The notes under the pieces: model-generated
Databases searched by the model: none
Seen by the model: the letters and a program-made list of their open reading frames with translations, nothing else
Told to the model about the DNA's origin: nothing
Assembly (NCBI GenBank): GCA_001600455.1
Contig: BCKC01000007.1
Span: 2,730,019-2,794,018, forward strand
Length of the DNA stretch: 64,000 nucleotides
Direction: 5' to 3'
Source of the DNA: Endocalyx cinctus
Lineage: Eukaryota; Ascomycota; Sordariomycetes; Amphisphaeriales; Apiosporaceae
In this document: in pieces, positions 1-10,402 of the stretch
Position numbering within the stretch: position 1 is the first letter of the stretch
Layout: each line of letters starts with the position of its first letter
Translations under genes and position numbers: made by a program

Positions 1-642
1 GCGGCTTGTAGCTCGTCGGCGGTTTGTTGCCTTCAATCCCGCACGATGCCGTCAGGATGGCTACGGGTTTGCAGGCGTCGATGCGTTGCGCCAGGGACGC
101 GGGCGCGAAACCCCCAAATACCACCGCGTGAACCGCGCCCAACCTGTTTATAGCTAAAATACCTACGAGGGCAGAAGGTATCATCGGCACTGCATATAAC
201 ATTAGATGATTAATGTACGGAGAGGAAAGGACGAAGTAATTTCTTCTTTCTTTCACTTACTATAAACGAGGACGACATCTCCCTTTTTAACGCCTTCTTC
301 CCTTAGGGCACCTGCCGTTACCTCAACCTCATCCAGCAACTGTGCGTACGTGAGCATTTCCTTCTTCTTAGTGACTGGGCTATCGTAAAATATGGCGGGC
401 TTGTCGCCGTAGCCCGCGAGCACGTGTCGGTCGACACAGTTGAAGCATGTCGAGATACGGCCCCCAGCAAACCAGTCCCAGTGCGGGTGTTCTGTCCCAC
501 TGGCAGGAATCTTCTTCGTAGATTCCGTCAGTATTGATGTCGGTTTCTCGTGCCAATAGAGATGCTCAGCTTGCCGGGACCAGAAAGATGGAGGGTCGTC
601 CAGCGAATGCCGCTGGACTTCATCTTGTGGATGACTCGTCAT
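1..642 (-). CDS. Propionyl-CoA synthetase-like AMP-dependent acyl-CoA ligase, N-terminal part (cut by window start)
   Basis: Joins exon 261..642 and exon 1..189 on the minus strand; the 71 bp intron 190..260 has a GTAAGT donor and a TGCAG acceptor and the frame runs through it as VLVY/MPMIPSALVG. About 190 residues are visible. They show the acetyl/propionyl-CoA synthetase N-terminal features: an FW-x-W-H region near residue 20, WDWFAGG then CFNCVDRH (residues 56-72), the LTYAQLLDEV segment, and GDVVLVYMPM followed by RLGAVHAVVFGGFAP. These match PrpE/ACSS3-type enzymes, which activate short acyl chains with ATP to acyl-AMP and then acyl-CoA. The ATP-binding P-loop and catalytic lysine lie outside the window, so substrate choice is inferred from the N-terminus only. 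The ATG at 642 has an A-rich context with A at -3. No targeting peptide is evident. Confidence 0.85.
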
Positions 643-966
643 TTTTATTTTTATTTTATTGGGGTCAACGTGCGTACACGTCCTTATATTCCGGTTTATG
701 GACAGTAATTAAATATTGGGTATATTGCTATAAGAAAAGAACACGATTGGTGACTATTTTCTAACAAAGGGATAAAGCCGGGAGTGTACAAGCTCCAAGA
801 TTTCAGCGTGTGTCACGTTAATCAGCGATCACAGTTATTAATGTTGAAACCTTTTGTAAATGTAACATCATGTTTATTGTTTTTGATGTACGATTGATGA
901 GATGACATATAAGTTGTGCAGAAAGGGGGTTGGCAAGTTAAACGAATACCCCCGCATTCTACTACT

Positions 967-986
967 CCCGGGTACCCGGGTACCCC
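967..986. repeat. Palindromic CCCGGGTACCCGGG block
   Basis: Bases 967-980 form a perfect 14-base palindrome (CCCGGGTACCCGGG), followed by TACCCC that repeats the right half. It is GC-rich inside AT-rich intergenic DNA. It lies about 325 bp upstream of the AMP ligase start and could be a dyad protein-binding site, but no family is assigned. Confidence 0.6.
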
Positions 987-1505
987 AGTATCCCTCGTCC
1001 CCGTACTTGCGTACTACGGGGTTTTCCCTCGGTAACGTCTCAGCTCGGTTTACATTAGTTAAATGGTAAATATAACTAGGTCGGCATCGATTATAAACAT
1101 AGTATATTTCAACATCCATTTGGCCGGTACTTCGTTAAATTTGGTAAATTAAAACTTTAGTTTCGCAGTTTCGTAAACTAAAACTATGTGGAAGTTATGC
1201 TATCTCATGCAAACCGACCGCCGATGCTAACGTAGTAATCGTGAAGATCCATCCCACGGGTTACGTCACTTCAAATAGCTTCTGAACCTCGTGCAATGTG
1301 ACACCTTAGTGGCCTGCCTGTACCATCAGCATATGTAGCAGTGCGTCCTTTCACTCGGTGGGAGTAGGTGTTCATATTTCGTTCTTCAAGTATGATGTCA
1401 ATGAGCCAGCGATATTCTTCTCTAATGTTTTCACCGTATAGGATAAGCCATGTCTCTAGCAGAAAAGACCGAGAGGGTAAACATCCAAGTTGTTTAGATA
1501 AAAGA

Positions 1506-1529
1506 CCCCCCCCCCCCCCCCCCCCCCCA

Positions 1530-1560
<31 letters not shown>
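1506..1560. repeat. Adjacent homopolymers, C23 then A30
   Basis: A run of 23 C (1506-1528), then AC, then 30 A (1531-1560). Two long homopolymers of different base lie back to back. Short open frames across it on both strands (poly-Pro/Lys and poly-Phe/Gly) are artefacts of the tract. Confidence 0.9.
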
Positions 1561-1564
<4 letters not shown>

Positions 1565-2045
1565 TGGGAACAAATATAATTCGAGTAAGGATTCTTGATT
1601 GCTTCACTAGGATGTATATTTCAATGGCATATACTTGTATGTAATGTCAACAACGGGGACAGGGATAATATAAGACTTCACCTGCATACTTCTCAGCAAT
1701 GTATATATATCCTGCTGAAAGCTTTTACCATCCAATTACCACTGATGTGCCCTAATAAAACCCAATGATGTTTATTTCTGCAGTGCGATGTCACTCAGCA
1801 GCAACGATCACTTTCTCAAGGTAGTGCCTGGCAACATTTAAACCCAAAGTCCTCGAATCACCAGGCACGGTACGCTGGTTGGGTGTAATAAGGATCTAAT
1901 TCTAGATTAATGAGTACAGCCTCCCAAGATGCTCTTTATCATATGTATAAACGCCACGCTATGCAGATCATCCGAACCTCTCCTCATGCCGTAATCCTTT
2001 ATTAAGTTTCGTTACAATGTACACACCCACTCGTAAACTCGCATC

Positions 2046-3032
2046 TCATCCACCTTGTCCACTAGGTGGGGGCATCATATCATTACCATCATCATTGACG
2101 CTTGCCATTTTTTTCTGCTTTGAGTATAACCCGTATACGCTTCGCTGTCCCCTCGAAGCCGTGGCCAGGTTACTAAACCGAGCCTCGGGCAGTCTTTTCC
2201 CCGCCTTGATGCTCTCGAGAACCCACTCGACGCTGATAAACTTGACCGCGGCGCCGCCGATTTTTTGTATTTCTTTTTGCAGTTTACCGCCGGCTAAACC
2301 GCCGCCAGCGCCTCCTATTCCTCCTCCTCCCAGCCTGCTTGTCGGCTTCCCGAGAATGACGTGCGTGACCTGCCGGCGTCCCAGGTGTGACGAGAGATTT
2401 CCGCCGTGCTCCGCTATGACGTGCTTGAGTTTATGATCTGATATCAAGGGGTGTGTGCTGCCGTTGACGTATACCACCACCCCATCGAAGATTTTCTTTG
2501 ACCGGTTTGATGTTCGCGCTTCTCGTTCCCCGTCCTCGACCTTGCGACGTGCCATAAGCTTTTCTTCCGACGTGAGATCGTCGCTCCGCCGCGATGCTGC
2601 TACTCCTCGAGAATACGTATTATCCTCGTCGTCGTCCTCTGCTTGCTGTTGTTGGGGTCCAGACGCCTTCCTCGTAGTCGACGTAGATGATGACGACGAG
2701 ATGCCCGATCTCATAGTTCCTGGATTTACGAGCATGTCCATGACCGAGTTTTTTGCACGGGCGCGCAGCTCGGGCGGGATCAACGGCTTGGCCTTCTCGT
2801 CCCAGTCCTTTGAGCCGGCCCCGACCGTGTCCGAGACGCGCTTCCCACCTCCTGCGCCTCCTTTGAACTGGCTCATGAGCTTCGAGTTGCGCGAATCCCT
2901 CCATCCCGTGCTCGCTCCTAGACGATTCTCCGCCCGTTGGTGACCCGTCGAAGACGAGTTCCAAGGATCGAAAGACTGGCCGTACATTGGCTCTGCCGCC
3001 TTACTTATTGATGGTTTCGACGGAGATGCCAT
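2046..3032 (-). CDS. BRCT-domain protein
   Basis: A single uninterrupted frame of 328 residues. Residues 1-170 are low complexity, with Gly/Ser stretches, a polyQ patch and an acidic EDDDEDN patch. A BRCT domain follows at about residues 180-290: KKIFDGVVVYVNGSTHP at its start, HGG in the middle (EHGGNLSSHLG), VTHVILGK, and the conserved tryptophan in FISVEWVLESIKAGKRLP. This arrangement resembles the REV1-type BRCT (VYVNG...HGG...THII...WV-SI--G--LP). A glycine-rich insert sits between the VTHVILGK strand and the last helix. BRCT domains bind phosphopeptides or DNA ends in damage response, so a nuclear genome-maintenance role is inferred. There is no polymerase domain, so this is not Rev1 itself. 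The ATG at 3032 is the first in frame. Confidence 0.85.
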   Translation of the reverse strand: MASPSKPSISKAAEPMYGQSFDPWNSSSTGHQRAENRLGASTGWRDSRNSKLMSQFKGGAGGGKRVSDTVGAGSKDWDEKAKPLIPPELRARAKNSVMDMLVNPGTMRSGISSSSSTSTTRKASGPQQQQAEDDDEDNTYSRGVAASRRSDDLTSEEKLMARRKVEDGEREARTSNRSKKIFDGVVVYVNGSTHPLISDHKLKHVIAEHGGNLSSHLGRRQVTHVILGKPTSRLGGGGIGGAGGGLAGGKLQKEIQKIGGAAVKFISVEWVLESIKAGKRLPEARFSNLATASRGQRSVYGLYSKQKKMASVNDDGNDMMPPPSGQGG

Positions 3033-4287
3033 TTTTCATCGTATCTTATCTTTTCATTTCTTTTGTTTATGTTGCAAGATGCTTACTCCTGGTGCTCTTG
3101 CCTCGTAAAACGTATGAATGGATACAGATAGATAGATGATGAATTATTACTTTATTCGTAAGTTCTGACTCTGACGGTAAATAGCTGTGGCTGTGAATAT
3201 TAATACCAACACGCAGGCAAACTTAATTGATTATGTTAAATGGAATGAACAAAGAATGAGAATGACGAAAGCCTATCATCGAATAACAGTGGTCTTTCCA
3301 TTCTTACCACTTGAAACACGTAAATAACGAGTCATTGTTTTCTGTTCTTCACTTAATTAGCGGCAACACCAAGTAGTAACCGGACAACAGACGGTCCCAA
3401 AGCTAGAAACGCGTAGTAACACGTGACAATACATATCACAACTCTTCATTTACCATCCTCATCCACATATTTTGTAGATTGTTAGTCAAAAATCAATATG
3501 ATGATAGTAACGATAATTGTTATTATTATTATTGTTGTTGTTATAGATAGAACATAATATATATGTAATAAGTCCAGTGGCACAGACAGACCCTTATTAT
3601 TCCCTTCTATCCGTTTTCATCTCTTTTTCATTGCTCTAGTATATGTATACCTACATATATACTAGGACCAGATCTTCGCAGGACTTCGGTACTCTGTAGC
3701 CAAGCCCTCGTACGGCATTGCGTTTACATACAGGTCCCTCTATGCGAGGATCTGAGGGGCCATCTTCCCGCGTTTGCGCAACGAAAATCATATCACAACA
3801 TCTGATTAAAAAAGTTGGTTCCAAGGGGTGGTCCAATCGGGTGAGCAATACCATCTTCCCTCCTATTAAAAGGGAAAAAAAATACAAAATACATCACCAA
3901 AGTAAAAGGAAACGTCGGGGACAACGGGACTGCCTACCGAGTGGTGGCTCTCATCTGACACTGTTCTGGCGCGCGCAGCGCGGGTTTACCATTGTGAAAA
4001 CAAAAGTGGAAGGGGGGTGGGAGGAATAAGGACAAGAATAAGAAAGAGTGGAGGGGAGGCAAAAGATGGAAGATGGGGCTCGTTCCAGAAACCAGATCGT
4101 TGTCGGGTATCGTGCAGGTAGGTTTTTGACTTACAGGGTGGCTTACACGTAGTTAGAACTTTCGAATAAAAAAAAGGAACAAAATAATTATGATAATAAT
4201 AACAACAATAATACTCGCGATGATACCATCGTATTCAGACGGGACCGAAAGCACAGATCAGTGTACTAAATTGGCACGCAGGATCTA

Positions 4288-4305
4288 CCCCCCCCCCCCC
4301 CCCCC
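4288..4305. repeat. Poly-C run (C18)
   Basis: Eighteen consecutive C bases in intergenic DNA, one of several long C/G runs in the window. Confidence 0.9.
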
Positions 4306-4710
4306 TAGTCCTTACGACTACTACTTTATTTCATCGCCGTCGGAGACGCTCGACTTTGGAATGGGTGAGCTCCGAGTTGTCCGTCTACCGAGTTTCCTCT
4401 TAAAAAAACAACCCCTCCGCCCGGTAATCTATACAAAACGAGCAAGCAACGTACCGAACTCGTCGATCCTACAATAAAATATCTAGCGTAACGCCTTGGC
4501 GGACTGAGCGAAAGAAGGAGAGCTGGGTTAGGAACGGGAATTCTTTTGAAGAAACAATAATTTAAAAAATTCAGATTTCAAGGTTCGTCGAGTCTATCAT
4601 CTGACAATCCTGAATTAATCTTGGTAATTAAAAAAGAAACAAAGGCGTCTGACTGAGGGAGGCAGGGAGGGTAAAAAAGAGAGGGGTGACGTGCATTCGG
4701 GAGGGATGCT

Positions 4711-4730
4711 GCGATGCGATGCGATGCGAT
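4711..4730. repeat. GCGAT tandem, four copies
   Basis: Four perfect tandem copies of the pentamer GCGAT, followed by the variants TTGAT and GCC. A short minisatellite-like block. Confidence 0.85.
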
Positions 4731-5707
4731 TTGATGCCGCATTTGAATCGAAGTGGATATCTCTGATCAGCAAGTGGACACTATATTCGGTGTTACCACT
4801 TTTTATTTTATTCTTTTGTTTTTATTTTATTTTATTTCTTTTCGTCTCTACGTGTCAGAGGCTGACATTACGACGCTTACCCTATAATATGATGCATATC
4901 GGGGTACCACACAGCGGAAAGTTCCCTCCCCACGTATCACTTTTTTTTTCTCACCAACCACCGACGGAAATTATATCAAGTCCTAGCTAATTAATTGATT
5001 GTTCTAGTGTATTGCTCCCCTCCTCTATACGTTTCAAATCAGCTTGTTCCGAAAGTGACCCTCTGAGCCCCCCGTGTACTATGTAGTGTATTAAAGTCCC
5101 ATTCACGGCACGTGCCATACAATTACTATGATTTTTTCGTATGGCAGGTTTTAAAGGACACACGGACCCTCAAGAAACCCCAGGACAGGTGTTCATGCAG
5201 CCCAGTCAGTAGGATGGGGGATGTTTCCTGTCCCCTTCCCACCCCAGGTATGTACGTACACACTAATTGTTCCTTTTCTTGCCCTTCCTGGTTGAGATGG
5301 TGGTTTATGGGGCTTGGAGCTCGTAATTGTGTAAGGGGGGTTGACCTATGTTAGGAGGCGTTGTCACTTGCACCATGGGGGACTCGTCAAGTCGGGATGC
5401 GTTCCCGAAAGGACGTATGTTCTTTTTTTTTTTTTCCCTCCTTTTGCGCAGGAGCAGTATGCTTATTCTTTTATCTACTTCTACCGGCATAAAAAAATCG
5501 CCACCGCATTTTTCATTGGCAAAAGGCGCGTGTGTGTGTAAGAAAAAAACAAAGAATGTGCTTACATATTAGATGTCGCTCTCTTCTGCTACTTGCTACT
5601 CTGGCGAATGTAACGGTGGTCGCGCCGCTTGGTCGACCGCGAACCAACAGCAAATAAAAATCGTCGATAACGAGAAAATGTTTTTGGAATAACTCCGCAT
5701 CCATAAC

Positions 5708-5736
5708 AAAAAAAAAAAAAAAAAAAAAAAAAAAAA
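5708..5736. repeat. Poly-A run (A29)
   Basis: Twenty-nine consecutive A bases in intergenic DNA, with no adjacent coding sequence to suggest a retrocopy tail. Confidence 0.9.
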
Positions 5737-7132
5737 CAATGAAAATTTTTTTCGGCCTGGCTTTCTGAGGGGTTGGTGTGGATGACGCTATCCGATGAAC
5801 GGCCACCGTATTGATTCTGTACCTAGATAGGATGAAGACGATATATAGCAGAGCATTAGCACATTTTCGCCCGCAGCGTCTAATAATTAGATAATTATTA
5901 ATATCGTGTCTTATTCTGTTACTGAGTATACTCCTAGAGGGAAATAATCGTCAATTGTCATCATCCCTTGCGTCAGAATCATACATCCACCGTTCGCATG
6001 GTCAAAATTAGCAACTCTGCTCCAAACCTTTTTCTTCTCCATTAGTGTACGTGTAGAGACAAAACGAAGAGAAAGAAATTAGTCATTGCAGATTGAAGGA
6101 CGGTTCTGGCCCACTCGCCAGTGCAATTCATCTCACCGTAGGATCGTGAGCTAATTTGTACGAAAGAGGAGGACTTCGCAACCCATGCTTGGGGCTGCTT
6201 ACCCCCTTCCAAATAAGCACTCGCACACCCTATTTGGGGGAGCGTCTTCGTACTTTTTTTTTCTCTTTCTCAGTTTGAAGTCATACAAATAAGCATTATA
6301 TGTGTTATATAGGCCGATAAGATGGTGGTATGAATATAGTATTTATGCGAATCATACTTGCTTCTGTGCTTTTGTGCTTACCTACTTTTGGTCATAAAGG
6401 GTCTTCTGTCAAAATAATATACCGTTTACCTACTTATTGTGAAGCAGGGTTTAACGATGGTAGGAGGAAGGGGGGTGGAGAAGGATGTAAGTGAGGTGGT
6501 GGCGTGGATTTCATGTCAATTTGCCCGGTTTTCTTTCTTGTTAGTTATCTATCAGCTGCCGCTTCCGATTATCTCGAGATTCGAAATGGGCTGGAATTGG
6601 CATGGATAGGGGTCTCTAGGGCTGGGTGACGGGCTTTATACGTACTGTATCAGGGCTACCTGGTCAATAATACTACGCTACACTACGCTACCACCCCCAT
6701 ATGAAATCCTTCTCGTTGCGCGACGATGATGATGAGGAGGAATGGGGGAAGAGGAAGAGGAGAAAGAGGTGGAGGGACAAGCAAGAACTGTAACAGGTGT
6801 GCGAGGACAAGGCTCGATGGGCGCGGGTAGCTGCTTCAACAGAAAACCTGTCCTGTAGGTGCTGCTGTTACGCTAATCTCTTATTTTAATATTGTGCCTG
6901 TGCACGGTGGCGAGCGCGGCAATCATGATGCTTTGTGATCCTCCCTCACACACTCTCTGCGGCTTTCTGCTTGATCGAACCTTCGACTGTGATCCACCGA
7001 AGTCTTCTCTGCAGTTAAACGTATGCGTAGTTTCATTCTCAATAAATTAAGAGTAGTATAGGCTGGCTACCAGCGTCTAAACATGCCCTTGTCCTTCATC
7101 CTTCCGCCGCTAAATATATGATGTATGTATAG

Positions 7133-7225
7133 GTATGTATGTATGTGCGTGTGTATGTATGTAGGTGCGGTTACGTGCTGTAGCGGGTAATCCTGCGGTC
7201 GCCGTACAGGCACATACATACGTAC
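7133..7225. repeat. Inverted (GTAT)n microsatellite pair
   Basis: The left arm GTATGTATGTGC (7137-7148) is a perfect reverse complement of GCACATACATAC (7210-7221). The arms extend outward with one mismatch into 7133 and 7225. About 61 bases lie between the arms, so a transcript or single strand could fold into a stem. Confidence 0.7.
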
Positions 7226-8735
7226 GTACATACATACATGACTACTGCTACATAGCACGGCAGCATCAGCACCCAGCGGCGTACATGTGAGTTATTTTGC
7301 TGGGGCTGCTAGGGGGTCGACGTACACTACGTACTATGTACTGACGAGGTGGACTGGCCCCCCCCGATGTTATGCACGATGTAAGATTGAAATCCAGATC
7401 AACGGTGATCTTATCCATGAAATGGGTCGTGGAAATAAAAATAATATTATTGTTACATATATATAAAGAAAAAAGAGGAAACTTCTACATAAATTAGAAA
7501 ATTATTTCTGTTTTCGTAAATTCTCATTGGAGATATAATCTGGTTATCATTACTTTTTCTCACCCCCCCCAAACGACGAATGAGAATTATGAAATTATCG
7601 CAGGTAACCCAAAACACCGTAATAATAGATCGACCGGCCAGGACGAACGCCTGCTGCGTTAGCTGTCGTAATGAATGGAATGACTTAATTTTTTCGAGGT
7701 CCTTTGGTGGTTGCGGATTGTTTCCCCGTTCAAATCCCTGTCTGCGATCACGTCTTATTCTCTGGCCCGATGGCACCCAACGTGCATGTATTACCACCAC
7801 GTATATATTTATGAACTAACGCAGGCAGTAAATATGTATATACAAAGATAGATAGGTATACTCCATAAAATATGGTGGCCGAACTTACATGTACAAAAAA
7901 ATCGTTCGATTCCCCTTTCCTAGTACCCACCAAATATACATGTACAGTATGCGGTAACAAGTCAGTAACTCGGCGGTGGGGTTTATAGGATACACTGACT
8001 CCGTTACACGTAACTACATATACACATATACAGTATGGGAAAATATTTAATTCTTGGCTGCCGGTCAAATAGACTTCTCACCACACACTAGTTATGGATA
8101 CGGACATGTACAATAATACTACTGCTATCCTTGTGTATCCTCTCTCTCTTCCCCCGTCTGTGCCGAACCCGCACCAATCCATACAGAGTAATAATTACAC
8201 TACCAGATAGTCCAGATAGTGAGGATTGTTATTTCCCCTCTCTCTGGTTAATGACTAGGCCTCTTCGCCGCGACCGTAAGGGGCAGGAGAAACTTAATAA
8301 TTCGTCAAGCACCGAAAGGAAACATACGCGTATATCTGTATATGGGGAAGAGAACACGTCAAAAACTAATTACACCAATCTTTTTCTAGTAAGACAGGAA
8401 AAAAAGACAAAGGTTGAGAAGAAGAATAAAAACCAGCCACCGCCACGTGATAGTGAAAAACATCCACTATGAGGGTCTTCGCTTATACCTATCTACGTGT
8501 ATACCCTTTCTTATTATCAACAAAAAAAGAGCGTGGATAAGCAAAATAACGGCCTTGGCTGAACATCTTAGCCATCTTTTTTTTTTTTTTAGTGGTGTTC
8601 CACTATTCTTATGGTTTGACGACAATGAGTTAAAGTGCTCGTTCGTTCAAGTGTACTGTAGTAGAACTACAACAGACTAGTAGTGTATATCCGTCGAGGG
8701 ACAACAATTAAATGGAGTGACTGGTTCGAGTTTTC

Positions 8736-8774
<39 letters not shown>

Positions 8775-8779
8775 TTTTT
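8736..8779. repeat. CTTT microsatellite
   Basis: About ten tandem CTTT units ending in a T run. Minus-strand frames through it read as Lys/Glu-rich repeats and are not genes. Confidence 0.9.
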
Positions 8780-10373
8780 CCCCTTCGATTTGGAGGCGAG
8801 AAGGATTTCTCTTCTCTCTGTTCAGCAGAATACCGTAGTGTGTACACACGCTGATAGCAAAAATTCAATAGCCGGCGATCATCGGACAAAGCAAGATGGA
8901 GACCCACCAGCAAGGGTTTACGGCTAGACTACTGCGTACTGTAGTGTAGTGTGCTGCTTAGAGTAGAGGGGGGTTTCGTTAAGATCTCACATTCAAGATG
9001 AAAGTAGCGGTGAAAGGGAAGAGATTTATTAGTGTAGTGGAAGTGACAAGCTCAGAGCCTGTTGGTCGTTGAGAATAAACCCTGGCACAACAGTACAGTG
9101 CGATATAGAAACTCGATTATATGTATAATCTTGGTTCATTTATATTTATTTGTTTTAACACTAATCTTTATTTCTTTCGTGGTTTGTTGAGCTTACTTTC
9201 CCCTCTTGGACAGGCTATGAACATTATCGTGAGTGAATTATTATTATTTATTTTATTTTATTTTTTTTTTCTCGCTACTATGTGAATACGTATTGTAAAA
9301 AGACCACGCCGTATTACGGACCAGAGGGAAGGTAGTTTGTACACTACTCGAGCCGAGATCGTGATGTCTTCGGGGTTTCTTTTAAACCATCTGTATAGAT
9401 AGATATTATGGTTCTAAGGTGACGGAGGATTCCATATACACAAAATGCGTTACCTGTGTCCTCACCCCCTCTTCTATTACAGTATATTGAGCATAGAATT
9501 AGATAAGAGGTATGTCAGGTACCTGCTTAGCATTTCGATGATGGTTAACTCATGGAAATGCTGTACTTCCCGTCCACGTTTTGGACCTTGATTGGATTAG
9601 TGAGAGTGAAGTTGTTCCCATACTAGATTACGCACGTATTTACCACAGTAACTATCCTGCACATGTCAGGGCAGTCAGAAGTCATATTTGGCGCTTATAA
9701 GAAGTCGTTAAAAGTATAAATGCGATCGTCAGATTTCGATAGATCCCTCACGGACCATGGGAAGAAGGCAATTCCCAGCCTCTTAGCAGTCAAGCTTCTC
9801 TTTCACACTAGGTAAATTGTTTTTTATAGCATGATTAACGGTCCGCTCTTGCAGCGATCTAGGGGGTTAACCACTAATATGCATGGGTACAGGCACGTCT
9901 GTACTTGAAAGTGTACATACGTACATACATACCAGACTATGTGTGGATGTATACTACATTGGGTTGATTACTCGCAGCACTTCAGTAGTGGGGAGTGTGG
10001 GAAGACGGTCGTTTCGTCTCACTATGGAGTATACACCACACACTATTTGATGATTTGATGGGTTATTCAGCAGGAATCAAATTTCGGTGAACCTAGCGGT
10101 GCTTAATTAGCTTCAACCTTCTCTGTCTCCTATTAGGAAAGTAATGTATCCCTAATTACAACTCTCCGACCATCGCTCAAACAATCTCGTCTTGGGTCTT
10201 TTTGTTTTTTTACGAAAGAAAAAAAAGGTGGTGGTGGTAAGTTGACGTGGGCACATCTGATTGGTTAGTTATGGCCTGGGTGGCATTACGGGAGGGTCGC
10301 GAAAGACGGTCGGCCAGGCCTTGAACCACAACAGCATAGCTGATAAGAGAGACAAGAAAAAAAAAGGTACACT

Positions 10374-10402
10374 CATCCATCCATCCATCCATCCATCCAT
10401 CA
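10374..10402. repeat. CATC microsatellite
   Basis: About seven tandem CATC units, directly after an A/G-rich stretch. Confidence 0.9.

Larger units (their letters stand above)
643..2045. other. Intergenic region with palindrome and C/A homopolymer tract
   Basis: No gene recognised. It separates two minus-strand genes, so it holds the promoter of the AMP ligase and the 3' flank of the BRCT gene. It contains the palindromic 967-986 block and the 1506-1560 homopolymer pair, listed separately. The open frames here are short and cross the homopolymers. Confidence 0.6.
3033..10200. other. Gene-free intergenic DNA (first part of an 18 kb stretch)
   Basis: I find no gene, tRNA or transposon frame here. 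The content is AT-rich, low-complexity DNA: a C18 run at 4288-4305, a GCGAT tandem at 4711-4730, an A29 run at 5708-5736, an inverted (GTAT)n pair at 7133-7225 and a CTTT microsatellite at 8736-8779. Open frames are at most about 115 codons, differ between strands without domain content, and often cross microsatellites. Confidence 0.6.

Noticed and set aside
1271..1598. Short frames crossing the C23/A30 tract on both strands
   Set aside because: They consist largely of poly-Pro/Lys or poly-Phe/Gly encoded by homopolymers.
8667..8913. Lys/Glu-repeat frames on the minus strand
   Set aside because: Encoded by the CTTT microsatellite.
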